15,299 bases of DNA from contig JAHFDE010000012.1 of the NCBI GenBank assembly GCA_023249165.1, positions 7,591-22,889 on the forward strand. The letters are read 5' to 3'. Source of the stretch: Candidatus Methylomirabilota bacterium (GTDB taxonomy: Bacteria; Methylomirabilota; Methylomirabilia; Methylomirabilales; CSP1-5). The translations under genes were made by a program, and so were the position numbers. The notes below the pieces were generated by a model, which was not told the DNA's origin, did no database searches, and saw only the letters and a list, made by a program, of their open reading frames with translations. The number at the start of each line of letters is the position of its first letter. The first letter of the stretch is position 1. Below are positions 1-6,752 of this stretch, piece by piece.

Positions 1-2
1 CC

Positions 3-761
3 ATGGAAAAGGCCATCCGGGTGATCTCCGTGGAGCGGGGGCATGATCCCCGCGAGTTCTGTCTGGTCTCCTTCGGCGGGGCGGGAGGCCTGCATGCGTG
101 CGCGCTGGCCCAATCCCTGTCCATTCCCCGCGTGCTGATTCCGCCGCACGCGGGGCTGCTGTCGGCCTATGGGATGCTGGTGGCCGATGTCGTCAAGGAT
201 TACGCCAAGACCCTCTTGCGGGGCACCGTGAGCACCAGCTTCGAGGAGCTCCAGGCTGTCGTTAGTGTCTTGAAGGAGCAGGGCCTCGGAGAGATGAAAG
301 ACGAAGGGCTGGATGAAGAGTCGATCACCACCGAGGCCGCGCTGGACATGCGCTACCTCGGGCAGTCTTACGAGCTTCGCGTCCCGTGCGAACAGGACTT
401 CCTCTCCCGGTTTCACGATCTGCACCGGAAAAGCTACGGCTATGCCAATCCGGCCCGCGAGACCGAGATCGTGACCGTGCGCCTTCGAGTGAAGGGGGGG
501 GTCGAGAAGCCGCCCCTCGCTAGTGTGGAGGAGGGATCGGCGGATCCGGGAGCCGCCTGCGTCGGCGAGAGGCGCGTGTTTCTCGACGACGAGTGGGTCA
601 CGGCCCCGGTCTTCGCCCGGGAGGCCCTGCTGGCGGAGAACCGGTGTGTGGGGCCGGCCCTGGTCGTGGAGATGAGCGCCACCACGTTCCTTGCCCCCGG
701 GTGGGAGGGGAAAGTGGACAGGCGGGGTAATCTGGTGCTCACCAGGCGGGGCCCCCGATGA
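3..761 (+). CDS. hyuA: Hydantoinase/5-oxoprolinase subunit A, C-terminal part (5' end outside window)
   Basis: This is the C-terminal ~250 residues of an HyuA/OplahA-type subunit, which with subunit B performs ATP-dependent opening of 5-oxoproline, hydantoins or related lactams in the cytoplasm. The family signature VSFGGAGGLHACALA lies near the left edge, followed by IPPHAGLLSAYGMLVADV and, further on, DMRYLGQSYELRVP, all typical of the C-terminal half. Full-length subunits are about 650-700 residues, so the ATPase-like N-terminal half lies upstream. The ATG at position 3 is an internal Met, not the true start. The stop overlaps the start of subunit B (ATGA), indicating translational coupling. 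Substrate cannot be read from this part alone; the DUF4392 gene downstream favours 5-oxoproline. Confidence 0.93.
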   Translation: MEKAIRVISVERGHDPREFCLVSFGGAGGLHACALAQSLSIPRVLIPPHAGLLSAYGMLVADVVKDYAKTLLRGTVSTSFEELQAVVSVLKEQGLGEMKDEGLDEESITTEAALDMRYLGQSYELRVPCEQDFLSRFHDLHRKSYGYANPARETEIVTVRLRVKGGVEKPPLASVEEGSADPGAACVGERRVFLDDEWVTAPVFAREALLAENRCVGPALVVEMSATTFLAPGWEGKVDRRGNLVLTRRGPR

Positions 762-2341
762 AGCCAAGCACCGATCCCATCAAGCTGGAGGTCTTCAAGA
801 ATCTTTTCGCCTCGGTGGCTGAGGAGATGGGAGTGGCGCTGTGTCGGACCGGACACTCGGCCAATATCAAGGAGCGGCGGGATTACTCATGCGCCATCTT
901 TGACGGCAGGGGCGAGATGATCGCGCAGGCCGCCCACATCCCCGTGCATCTCGGTTCGATGCCCTTGGCGGTGAAGGCCGCCATGGAGGGAAGGCGGGTG
1001 AGTCGCGGAGATACCATCATCCTCAACGATCCGTACCGGGGAGGGACGCATCTGCCGGACCTGACCCTCATCTCCCCTGTCTTCGGCGAGGACGGGTCCT
1101 CGCCCCTTTTCTTTGTCGCGAACCGCGCCCATCACGCCGACGTGGGGGGGATGGCCCCCGGCTCCATGGGCGTGGCCACGGAGATTTTTCAAGAAGGCAT
1201 CCGGATTCCGCCGGTGACTTTGGTGAAGGGGGGAGATCTCAATCGGGACGTGTTCGATCTGCTCCTGGCCAATGTCCGGACCCCGGAGGAGCGGGAGGGA
1301 GATCTCGAAGCCCAGCTGGCGGCGAACGAGACGGGACGGAGGCGGCTTCTCGAGATCGTCGCGCGCACCGGGGTCGACGACGCGCTCCGCTACACGGAGG
1401 AACTCAAGGCGTATGCCGAGCGGATGACCCGCGAGGCCATCCGCCGGATCCCGGAGGGCTGCTACCGCTTTGAAGACTACTTGGATGATGACGGCGTGAC
1501 GGCCGAGCCCATTCGGATCGCGGTGGCCGTCACCGTCAGGGGAGGCCAGGCGGTCGTTGATTTTACCGGCACCTCGCCGCAGGTCGCCGGGAGCGTGAAT
1601 GCCGTCTATGCCGTGACGCTGTCCGCGGTCTTTTACGTCTTCCGTTGCCTCGTGGACTTCGACATCCCCTCCAATGCGGGCTGCATGGTCCCGCTGACCG
1701 TCATTGCGCCGGAAGGGAGCGTGGTCAACGCGCGGCCTCCCGCGGCGGTGGCGGGCGGGAATGTCGAGACGTCACAGCGGGTTGTGGATGTGCTGCTCGG
1801 GGCGTTGGCCCAGGCCCTGCCCGATCGGATCCCCGCGGCGAGCGCCGGCACGATGAGCAACCTGGTTATCGGGGGCACCGATCATGAGCGGGGACGACCT
1901 TTCGCCTATTATGAAACCATCGCCGGAGGGATGGGGGCGCGGCCGACGCGGGACGGCGTGGATGCGGTGCAGACCCACATGACCAACACGCGGAACACGC
2001 CCATCGAGGCCTTGGAGCACGCCTATCCCCTCCGGGTGCTCCGCTACGAGATTCGCCGTGGATCAGGGGGGAGGGGGAGACATCGAGGGGGGGATGGGAT
2101 CCGGCGTGATGTCGAGCTGCTGACGGATGCCGCAGTCGGTCTGCTGGCGGACCGGCGGCGTTTTCGCCCCTACGGGCTGCGGGGGGGAGAGTCCGGTCAG
2201 GGGGGAGAGAGCGTCCTGATCTCGCCAGGTGGGGAGAGGCCCCTCGGCTCAAAATTTCACCTCCGGGCCCGTGCGGGGGAGATCATCAGTATTCGAACTC
2301 CCGGGGGAGGCGGGTACGGGAGGCCGGGGGGACACGCATGA
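758..2341 (+). CDS. hyuB: Hydantoinase/5-oxoprolinase subunit B
   Basis: Complete 527-residue HyuB-family subunit, the usual length for the stand-alone B subunit. Visible family blocks are RTGHSANIKERRDYSCAIFD (about residues 30-49), NDPYRGGTHLPDLTLISPVF (about 90-109), NRAHHADVGGMAPGSM (about 122-137) with its conserved His-His-Ala-Asp, and the Gly-rich C-terminal end with TPGGGGYGRP. It forms the A/B complex that hydrolyses a cyclic amide using ATP. The ATG overlaps the stop of hyuA by four bases (ATGA), so both are made from one transcript. A lipoprotein gene starts 13 bases after its stop, behind an SD that begins at the last base of this gene. Assignment to 5-oxoprolinase rather than hydantoinase is inference from the operon. 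Confidence 0.95.
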   Translation: MKPSTDPIKLEVFKNLFASVAEEMGVALCRTGHSANIKERRDYSCAIFDGRGEMIAQAAHIPVHLGSMPLAVKAAMEGRRVSRGDTIILNDPYRGGTHLPDLTLISPVFGEDGSSPLFFVANRAHHADVGGMAPGSMGVATEIFQEGIRIPPVTLVKGGDLNRDVFDLLLANVRTPEEREGDLEAQLAANETGRRRLLEIVARTGVDDALRYTEELKAYAERMTREAIRRIPEGCYRFEDYLDDDGVTAEPIRIAVAVTVRGGQAVVDFTGTSPQVAGSVNAVYAVTLSAVFYVFRCLVDFDIPSNAGCMVPLTVIAPEGSVVNARPPAAVAGGNVETSQRVVDVLLGALAQALPDRIPAASAGTMSNLVIGGTDHERGRPFAYYETIAGGMGARPTRDGVDAVQTHMTNTRNTPIEALEHAYPLRVLRYEIRRGSGGRGRHRGGDGIRRDVELLTDAAVGLLADRRRFRPYGLRGGESGQGGESVLISPGGERPLGSKFHLRARAGEIISIRTPGGGGYGRPGGHA

Positions 2342-2347
2342 GGAGGG
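2341..2347 (+). promoter_or_regulatory. Shine-Dalgarno site that decides the lipoprotein start
   Basis: AGGAGGG overlaps the last base of the hyuB stop. Two in-frame ATGs follow, at 2349 and 2355. The first is only one base from the SD; the second is seven bases away, a normal spacing, so 2355 is preferred. Confidence 0.7.
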
Positions 2348-2354
2348 AATGCAG

Positions 2355-2855
2355 ATGACGAGACAGGCGGAGAGGGTGCGAGCCATCCTGCGGTGTGCCA
2401 TTGCCGTTACACTTCTCACCGGGTGCGCCACTTCCGGTTTCGAGGCCACTCCACCTGGCCCGGGGGTCCCTCGGATCAGTGATCTCCGCATCGAGCCGAC
2501 CGTCGTGGAGAGAGGGGAGCAGGCTACCTTACGGTTCGATTTCCAGGATACTGACGGGGATATCATGGACGTCTATCTAGGGCTCAGGAGCGAGGTGACG
2601 GACTTCACCCTTGCCACCGGGCTTCAGCCCGTCGTGCTCAGCCGCGGGAGATACTTCGGGCAGACGGAGGGGACGGCGGAGGAGAGCATCTCGATCAGCT
2701 TCGAGCGCCGATCCGCTCCCCTGACCTTCGAAGAGCGGACGGACCCCAGACAGACGCAGCAACAGATGGGAGGGATCCGGGTCTATGTGGTTTTCGTGGT
2801 CGATGAGAAAGGAAACGTGAGCAATTCCCTCCGGGCTCGGGTGACCGTGCGGTGA
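2355..2855 (+). CDS. Small putative lipoprotein, Ig-like fold possible
   Basis: 166-residue exported protein. The N-terminus is Arg-rich, then AILRCAIAVTLLTGC forms a short signal peptide with lipobox LTGC; the Cys at about residue 23 would be lipidated and anchor the protein to a membrane. The mature part begins with a Pro/Gly-rich linker and continues with ISDLRIEPTVVERGEQATLR, a pattern of alternating strands seen in Ig/PKD-like extracellular domains, and ends in a second strand-rich block (RVYVVFVVDEKGNVSN). No catalytic motif is visible. It sits inside the oxoprolinase operon, 13 bases after hyuB and overlapping the cyclase start by four bases (GTGA). Its role is unknown; a substrate-capture or envelope function for the operon is conceivable but not shown. 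Confidence 0.82.
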   Translation: MTRQAERVRAILRCAIAVTLLTGCATSGFEATPPGPGVPRISDLRIEPTVVERGEQATLRFDFQDTDGDIMDVYLGLRSEVTDFTLATGLQPVVLSRGRYFGQTEGTAEESISISFERRSAPLTFEERTDPRQTQQQMGGIRVYVVFVVDEKGNVSNSLRARVTVR

Positions 2856-3796
2856 CGGGCAGGAGCTCGGCACGCACTCGGAAGGTCGGGGAGGAGGCGG
2901 ATCGGATCTGTCTCTTCCCGCGGGACGCTCGCGGAGGGGATGTCCAGCGGTTGTATCGGGCGGCCAGGCGCCTCCAGAAGGCTCCCCTCACCTCTCTGGC
3001 GGCCTTGCGGCTGTCGGAGGCGGTTCGGTCAGGGGATGCGGTCCTGCTGATGACCGGCGCGGGGGCTCCTCCTGAGCTCCCCGCCGGCGAGACTGATGGC
3101 CCGCTCGGGGTCGCAGTCCTGGCGCGGGCCCTTCATCTGGGCCTCGGGGCTCGGCCCTTTGTGATCTCGGAGGAGAGGAGTCTGGGACCGCTCCGGGCGG
3201 TGCTGCAGGTCAGGGGAGCGACCTGCACCCTCCTCCCCTTCCCCTGTGGCCGGGAAGAGGCCGGGTATCGCCTGGTCGAGGAGCTCCGCCCTGCGGCTGT
3301 CATCAGTGTGGAAAAGCTCGGTCCCAATCCCAAGGGGGTCATTCACGATATGCGGGGCCGGAACGTCTCGGCAAGCCACGCGTCCGTCCGGGGACTGTTT
3401 GATAGTGCGAGGGAACGGGGCATCCTCACCGCGGCGGTCGGTGATCGGGGTAACGAGGTCGGCTTCGGGTTGCTGACCGGTCCAGAGGTCCGACCGCGGC
3501 TGCGCACCGCGCGATGCCGGTGTCCCTGCCGGGGAACGATCGGCTGCGATATCCGGGCAGATGTGCTCGTGGTGAGCGCGATCTCCAACTGGGGAGCATA
3601 CGGCGTGGTGGCGTGCCTGCAATCGATCGTTGGTCGTCGCCTCCTGCACACCCCGCAGGAGGAGGCGGCGATGCTTGATGCCGCGGTCCGCGCGGGGGCA
3701 CGCGACGGGGTAACCCATGCGTCGACCTTAACGGTGGACGGGGCCGATCTCGCCGTGCAGCAGGCGGTGATGACGCTGCTCGGCGCGGTCAAGTGA
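2852..3796 (+). CDS. DUF4392 family protein, D-glutamate cyclase-like
   Basis: 314-residue protein of the DUF4392 / D-glutamate cyclase C-terminal-domain family (mammalian DGLUCY relatives convert D-glutamate to 5-oxo-D-proline). Family blocks are clear: LLMTGAGAPPELPAGETDGP (residues 65-84), SVEKLGPNPKGVIHDMRGRN (152-171), AVGDRGNEVGFG (195-206), and SNWGAYGVVACL (245-256). A Cys cluster (RCRCPCRGTIGC, about 221-232) precedes the last block. The GTG start overlaps the lipoprotein stop (GTGA), so translation is coupled. About 55 residues lie before the conserved core and look unlike the rest. Adjacent oxoprolinase subunits act on the product of the known cyclase reaction, which supports the functional guess. 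The bacterial enzyme activity itself is inferred from family knowledge. Confidence 0.85.
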   Translation: MTGRSSARTRKVGEEADRICLFPRDARGGDVQRLYRAARRLQKAPLTSLAALRLSEAVRSGDAVLLMTGAGAPPELPAGETDGPLGVAVLARALHLGLGARPFVISEERSLGPLRAVLQVRGATCTLLPFPCGREEAGYRLVEELRPAAVISVEKLGPNPKGVIHDMRGRNVSASHASVRGLFDSARERGILTAAVGDRGNEVGFGLLTGPEVRPRLRTARCRCPCRGTIGCDIRADVLVVSAISNWGAYGVVACLQSIVGRRLLHTPQEEAAMLDAAVRAGARDGVTHASTLTVDGADLAVQQAVMTLLGAVK

Positions 3797-4048
3797 CAAG
3801 AGGATCCTGCTGACGAAACGGGCAAGGGATGAAGAACTGCCTAATCTGTGGGCATGAACGGGAGGCGAGGCGAAACAGAGGAAAGTGTCCGATCGCGCAT
3901 TCTCAAGAACTTTCCTTGGATTGACACTGATCGAGATTGACGAGAAGATTGGCATGGGGCTTGCTCGGGTCCGGGGCGAGGTCGCGAACGGGGAGGGTCT
4001 TCTGGGGTGCGGGAGGCGGACGGATCTCGGAACAGTGGGGAGTGAATG
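3797..4048 (+). other. Intergenic region upstream of the first P-II gene
   Basis: No gene is seen in these ~250 bases. They hold a TTGACA hexamer at 3921-3926 without a convincing -10, and a strong sigma-54 promoter at 3949-3965. No clear NtrC-type palindrome was found by eye upstream of it. No terminator is obvious after the DUF4392 gene. Confidence 0.6.
3949..3965 (+). promoter_or_regulatory. Sigma-54 (RpoN) promoter for the P-II gene
   Basis: The sequence TTGGCATGGGGCTTGCT matches the RpoN consensus YTGGCACGN4TTGCW at nearly every position, with the essential GG and GC exactly ten bases apart. Transcription would begin about 12 bases after the GC, near 3976, leaving a leader of about 70 bases before glnB. 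Nitrogen-responsive control through an NtrC-type activator is the usual reading for glnB/glnK genes. Confidence 0.8.
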
Positions 4049-4387
4049 ATGAAGAAGATCGAAGCGATCATCAAGCCGTTCAAGCTGGACGAGGTGAAGA
4101 ATGCTCTGGCGGAGATCGGCATCCAGGGGCTCACGATCAGTGAGGTGAAGGGGTTCGGCCGACAGAAGGGCCATACCGAGCTCTACCGGGGGGCGGAATA
4201 TACGATCGATTTTCTTCCGAAGGTGAAGGTCGAGGTGGTCGTTGCGGATAGCAAGTCTGAGCAGGTGGTGGAGACCATCCAGGCAGCGGCGAAGACGGGA
4301 CGGATCGGTGACGGGAAGATCTTCATCATTCCTTGCGAAGAGGCGGTGCGGATTCGGACAGGGGAGCGAGGGGAAGAAGCCATCTAA
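4049..4387 (+). CDS. glnB: P-II nitrogen regulatory protein (copy 1)
   Basis: 112-residue P-II signal protein, a cytoplasmic trimer that senses ATP/ADP and 2-oxoglutarate and controls glutamine synthetase, AmtB or transcription factors. The T-loop block KGHTELYRGAEY ends in Tyr51, the uridylylation site, counted from the second of two adjacent ATGs (4046 and 4049). The C-terminal signature TGRIGDGKIFIIP is intact, as are Arg101/Arg103-type residues in VRIRTGERGEEA. The start at 4049 gives the canonical numbering and a better distance from GGGGAG at 4037-4042; 4046 is possible and adds one Met. It is monocistronic by appearance, between a sigma-54 promoter and a strong terminator. glnB and glnK cannot be told apart here, since neither glnA nor amtB adjoins. 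Confidence 0.96.
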   Translation: MKKIEAIIKPFKLDEVKNALAEIGIQGLTISEVKGFGRQKGHTELYRGAEYTIDFLPKVKVEVVVADSKSEQVVETIQAAAKTGRIGDGKIFIIPCEEAVRIRTGERGEEAI

Positions 4388-4391
4388 ATTA

Positions 4392-4514
4392 GTTCATGGT
4401 GCAGGGTTCATGGACACGGATCGGAATCCTTCCCTGAACCATGAACGGCTCGGCGACTCGACTGATCTGGTCGAAGTCTGAGCTCGCCGAGGCCTCTGAA
4501 CCCTGAACCAAGAA
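4392..4514 (+). repeat. Heptameric (7-bp) imperfect repeats in inverted arrangement
   Basis: Units of seven bases run on the plus strand as GTTCATG, GTGCAGG, GTTCATG, GACACGG (4392-4419) and recur in reverse complement as CCCTGAA, CCATGAA (4432-4445) and CTCTGAA, CCCTGAA, CCAAGAA (4494-4514). The arms 4392-4406 and 4432-4446 are complementary at 14 of 15 positions and could form a hairpin after glnB. Confidence 0.7.
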
Positions 4515-4545
4515 GGGGCCCCGTGGAGTCACGGGGCCCTTTCGT
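4513..4545 (+). terminator. Strong intrinsic terminator after glnB
   Basis: A perfect 10-bp GC-rich stem (GGGCCCCGTG at 4516-4525 with its complement at 4530-4539) with a GAGT loop extends by A/T and G/T pairs at its base and runs into TTTCGTCTTT. The A residues before the stem could also allow weak function on the minus strand. Confidence 0.85.
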
Positions 4546-4602
4546 CTTTCATCGAGGGAAAGGCAGTTGACCGCCCCTGGCCCGACCGATAGAGTGGGGA
4601 GC

Positions 4603-5274
4603 ATGGGGACGCGGATCCTCGAATTTCGGTTCGGGCTTGTGGATCTCGAAGGGGTCATCTTCAACCCGGGCATCCTGTACCGGAGGGAGTTCGGCAGGTT
4701 CCTAGAGCGCCGGTATCACATCTCGGCAAAGGAGGCCCTCCGCTTCTACCAGGCCGATGAGGCGTTGCCGCTCCAGGCGAAGTTTGCACGCCTCCTCGCA
4801 GAGCACGGCCATCCACCCGAGGAGGCGGCTCGTGCGACCGCCGCCTTTCGGGCGGTAGTGGGGGCATCTCGGCCGGTGGTCTCGGAGGGGGCCCGCGAGC
4901 TCCTAGAAATCCTCACCGCTCGCGGGACACACCTGTCCGCCTTGTCCGAGACCGAGTCCCGCTTCGCCGAGGGCAAACTGGAAGAGGCGGAGCTGCAGGG
5001 CCTCTTTGGGCAGGTGATCGGCACTGAAATGGCTTCGAGGGAGCGCGAGCAGATCGTGCGCTGTGCGGAAGTGATGGGGCTGCCCCTCGAAACCTTTGCC
5101 GGCCAGGGCGTCGTCCTCACCGGCAACCCGGACGATCTGGCCGCGGCCGGGGCGCTTGGCTTCTACGCCATCGCCGTCGCCCATGTGTCTCCGGAGGATG
5201 TGTTGAAGGCGCACGGGGCTCACGAAGTCTACCGGCACGTGGCCCATCTTTCGCTCCTCCTTCGCCAGCACTGA
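4603..5274 (+). CDS. HAD-superfamily-like protein with degenerate catalytic motifs
   Basis: 223-residue cytoplasmic protein with the outline of a HAD phosphatase: a beta strand ending in DLEGVIFN (residues 14-21) in the place of motif I (DxDGT/V), a helical cap region (about 25-90), SALSETES (113-120) where motif II Ser/Thr lies, and VLTGNPDDLAAAGALGF (171-187) resembling motif IV. The second motif I Asp is Glu, no clear motif III Lys is present, and motif IV reads GNPDD rather than GDxxxD. Activity is therefore doubtful. The ATG at 4603 with GGGGA upstream is preferred to an earlier TTG at 4567 that abuts the terminator. It follows a terminator and so probably has its own promoter; the HEAT-TPR gene starts 117 bases downstream. 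Confidence 0.75.
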   Translation: MGTRILEFRFGLVDLEGVIFNPGILYRREFGRFLERRYHISAKEALRFYQADEALPLQAKFARLLAEHGHPPEEAARATAAFRAVVGASRPVVSEGARELLEILTARGTHLSALSETESRFAEGKLEEAELQGLFGQVIGTEMASREREQIVRCAEVMGLPLETFAGQGVVLTGNPDDLAAAGALGFYAIAVAHVSPEDVLKAHGAHEVYRHVAHLSLLLRQH

Positions 5275-5275
5275 C

Positions 5276-5380
5276 AGAGCTGGCGGCTGCTAAAAGGCCA
5301 AGGAGCTGTGATGCTCCTTGCGTTCCAGCGTGCTAGCTTTCTAGCCTCCAAGCGGTGGTAGCTGACAGCTGACTGCTAGA
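5276..5380 (+). repeat. Second set of heptamer-type repeats and a hairpin
   Basis: After the HAD-like gene come AGAGCTG, GCGGCTG (5276-5289) and AGCTGAC, AGCTGAC, TGCTAGA (5360-5380), again with a period of seven. Between them a perfect 8-bp stem CAAGGAGC / GCTCCTTG with loop TGTGAT (5299-5320) could form in RNA; no U-run follows, so it is not a standard terminator. Confidence 0.55.
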
Positions 5381-5391
5381 GAGATCGACCC

Positions 5392-5970
5392 GTGACGCCG
5401 GAAGAGGACGCCATCAGGCAATTACAGGAGGAGGACTCGACTGCCCGCCGTCAGGCGGCGGACCGTTTGGGGGCGATCGGCGGGACCTTAGCCGTGGAGC
5501 CGTTGGTTCAGGCGCTTCGGGATGAGGACTGGGGAGTGCGCACCATCGCCGAGCACTCGCTGTGGCAGATCTGGTGCCGGTCGGGCGACGGGACGGCGGA
5601 CACTTTGCTGCAGGAGGGGATCCAGGCCTTGAAGCGGGAGGCGTGGGCAGAGGCGGTTGCCACGTTCACCCAGGTGATCGAGAGGGTCCCCGAGTTTGCC
5701 GAGGGATACAACAAGCGGGCGACCACCTACTACCTCATGGGCAAGTATGCGCAGGCCATTGCCGACTGTGATGCCACGATGGCCAGGAACCCGTACCACT
5801 TCGGTGCGTTGAGCGGGGAAGGATTGTGTTACCTCGCCCTGGGTCAGCTCCGGACGGCCCGGGACTGTTTCCGAAGAGCCTTGGCGGTGAACCCCAACAT
5901 GCCTGGGGTGGAGCAGAATCTCGCCGCTGTTGAGCGTGCCCTTCATGCCAGCGGGAACGGCTTTGACTAG
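5392..5970 (+). CDS. HEAT-repeat plus TPR protein
   Basis: 192-residue all-helical protein. Residues about 8-60 form HEAT/PBS-type repeats (ARRQAADRLGAIG...AVEPLVQALRDEDWGVR), the pattern seen in phycobilisome-lyase-like HEAT domains. Residues 71-170 contain three TPRs, with hallmark positions in GIQALKREAWAEAVATFTQV, YYLMGKYAQAIADCDATM and CYLALGQLRTARDCFRRALA, ending in the typical NP. Such proteins are scaffolds; no enzyme motif is present and the partner is unknown. There is no signal peptide, so a cytoplasmic location is expected. The GTG start at 5392 has only a weak GAGAGA upstream. The stop TAG lies inside the left CTAG of the MITE-like element that begins at 5966; the gene would end at the same codon without the insertion. 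Confidence 0.85.
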   Translation: MTPEEDAIRQLQEEDSTARRQAADRLGAIGGTLAVEPLVQALRDEDWGVRTIAEHSLWQIWCRSGDGTADTLLQEGIQALKREAWAEAVATFTQVIERVPEFAEGYNKRATTYYLMGKYAQAIADCDATMARNPYHFGALSGEGLCYLALGQLRTARDCFRRALAVNPNMPGVEQNLAAVERALHASGNGFD

Positions 5971-6076
5971 TGCCGTTCCAACTATTTGTGCCAACTTCTT
6001 TGACACACACACCCACCACCATTATGACAACGGTACGGTGATCAAATTATGCTCAGCAAGTTGGAACGGCACTAGT
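5966..6076. mobile_element. MITE-like element with perfect terminal inverted repeats
   Basis: An 18-base sequence beginning ACTAGTGCCGTT at 5966-5983 is repeated as an exact reverse complement at 6059-6076. The 111-bp unit has no coding capacity and a base composition more AT-rich than its surroundings, with a CA-rich tract (6002-6019). Because CTAG is palindromic, the outer CTAG on each side may be a target duplication, leaving 13-bp terminal repeats starting TGCCGTTCC. The element lies between convergent genes and could fold into a long hairpin that also acts as a terminator. No transposase lies in the window, so any mobilising IS family is unknown. Confidence 0.75.
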
Positions 6077-6090
6077 GAGCACGGGGGAGA

Positions 6091-6732
6091 TCATGCGAGC
6101 CGGAGGTACGCGCATCGCTCTTCGGTGAGACCGACGAGGACCCGGATCGGGGGGGGAAAGGGCGCGCTCTTCGCGAGAAAGTGCCGGATGTAGAGTGCCG
6201 TCGCCCTCTTGTTCCCCTCGAGGATCGTCCATATTCTGCCTGTAGACTGCCCCATCAGGATGAATTGGTTCTGGATCTCGACCTCTGGCAACCGGTCTCG
6301 GATCTGGAGAACATTCGTGATCACTGCGCGGGCCTCGTGGGCCCAGCGACCGGTCGCCTGGGCCGGGACGATGCCGCGGGCGATCACGGTCGCCGCCGCT
6401 GACAGTCGCCCGGTGTCGCGGGAGAGCAGGGTCCAGGTCGGATAGTTGATGACCCGGAGCCTTCGAAATTCCTGAGGGGGGATCACGGCGCGCCACCATT
6501 CTGTCCGGTGCGGAAGACCTCCCCAGAGGTCTCCCCGGTGAAGCCGGAGCACTTGGTGACGCAGACGATTCTCTCGGACGCTGGCCAGGATCGGCCTCCG
6601 GATCAGACGCGAGGAGAGATCGAGGCGCTTCAGGGCTGCAATGACCCGGGGACGAAAGCGGGGCGAGGAAAGCTCTGCCTTGAGCCAGCAGGCGGCGACG
6701 ACATCGGGGCTCACCCGTTCTAGGAACGTCAT
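6091..6732 (-). CDS. Unrecognised protein; weak ParB-like motif
   Basis: 213-residue soluble protein of unknown function, read from ATG at 6732 (MTFLERVSPDV). The first ~70 residues are helical and Arg-rich; the middle holds HRTEWWRAVIPPQEFRRLRV and the end NQFILMGQSTGRIWTILEGN directly followed by KRATALYIRHFL. The EGNKRATAL piece resembles the EGxxR motif of ParB/sulfiredoxin-fold proteins, but this is a pattern match by eye and weak. There is no clear SD before the start; an earlier start at 6867 would overlap the SDR gene by over 100 bases and gives a low-complexity N-terminus, so it was not used. It follows the SDR gene by 20 bases on the same strand and is probably co-transcribed with it. 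The MITE lies just past its stop. Confidence 0.7.
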   Translation of the reverse strand: MTFLERVSPDVVAACWLKAELSSPRFRPRVIAALKRLDLSSRLIRRPILASVRENRLRHQVLRLHRGDLWGGLPHRTEWWRAVIPPQEFRRLRVINYPTWTLLSRDTGRLSAAATVIARGIVPAQATGRWAHEARAVITNVLQIRDRLPEVEIQNQFILMGQSTGRIWTILEGNKRATALYIRHFLAKSAPFPPPIRVLVGLTEERCAYLRLA

Positions 6733-6752
6733 ACGGGTTTCGTGGGTTCTGC

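Noticed and set aside
3029..3718. Open frame of 229 codons on the minus strand
   Set aside because: It lies wholly antisense to the DUF4392 gene, whose motifs are clear. Its composition is Arg/His/Pro-rich as for shadow frames.
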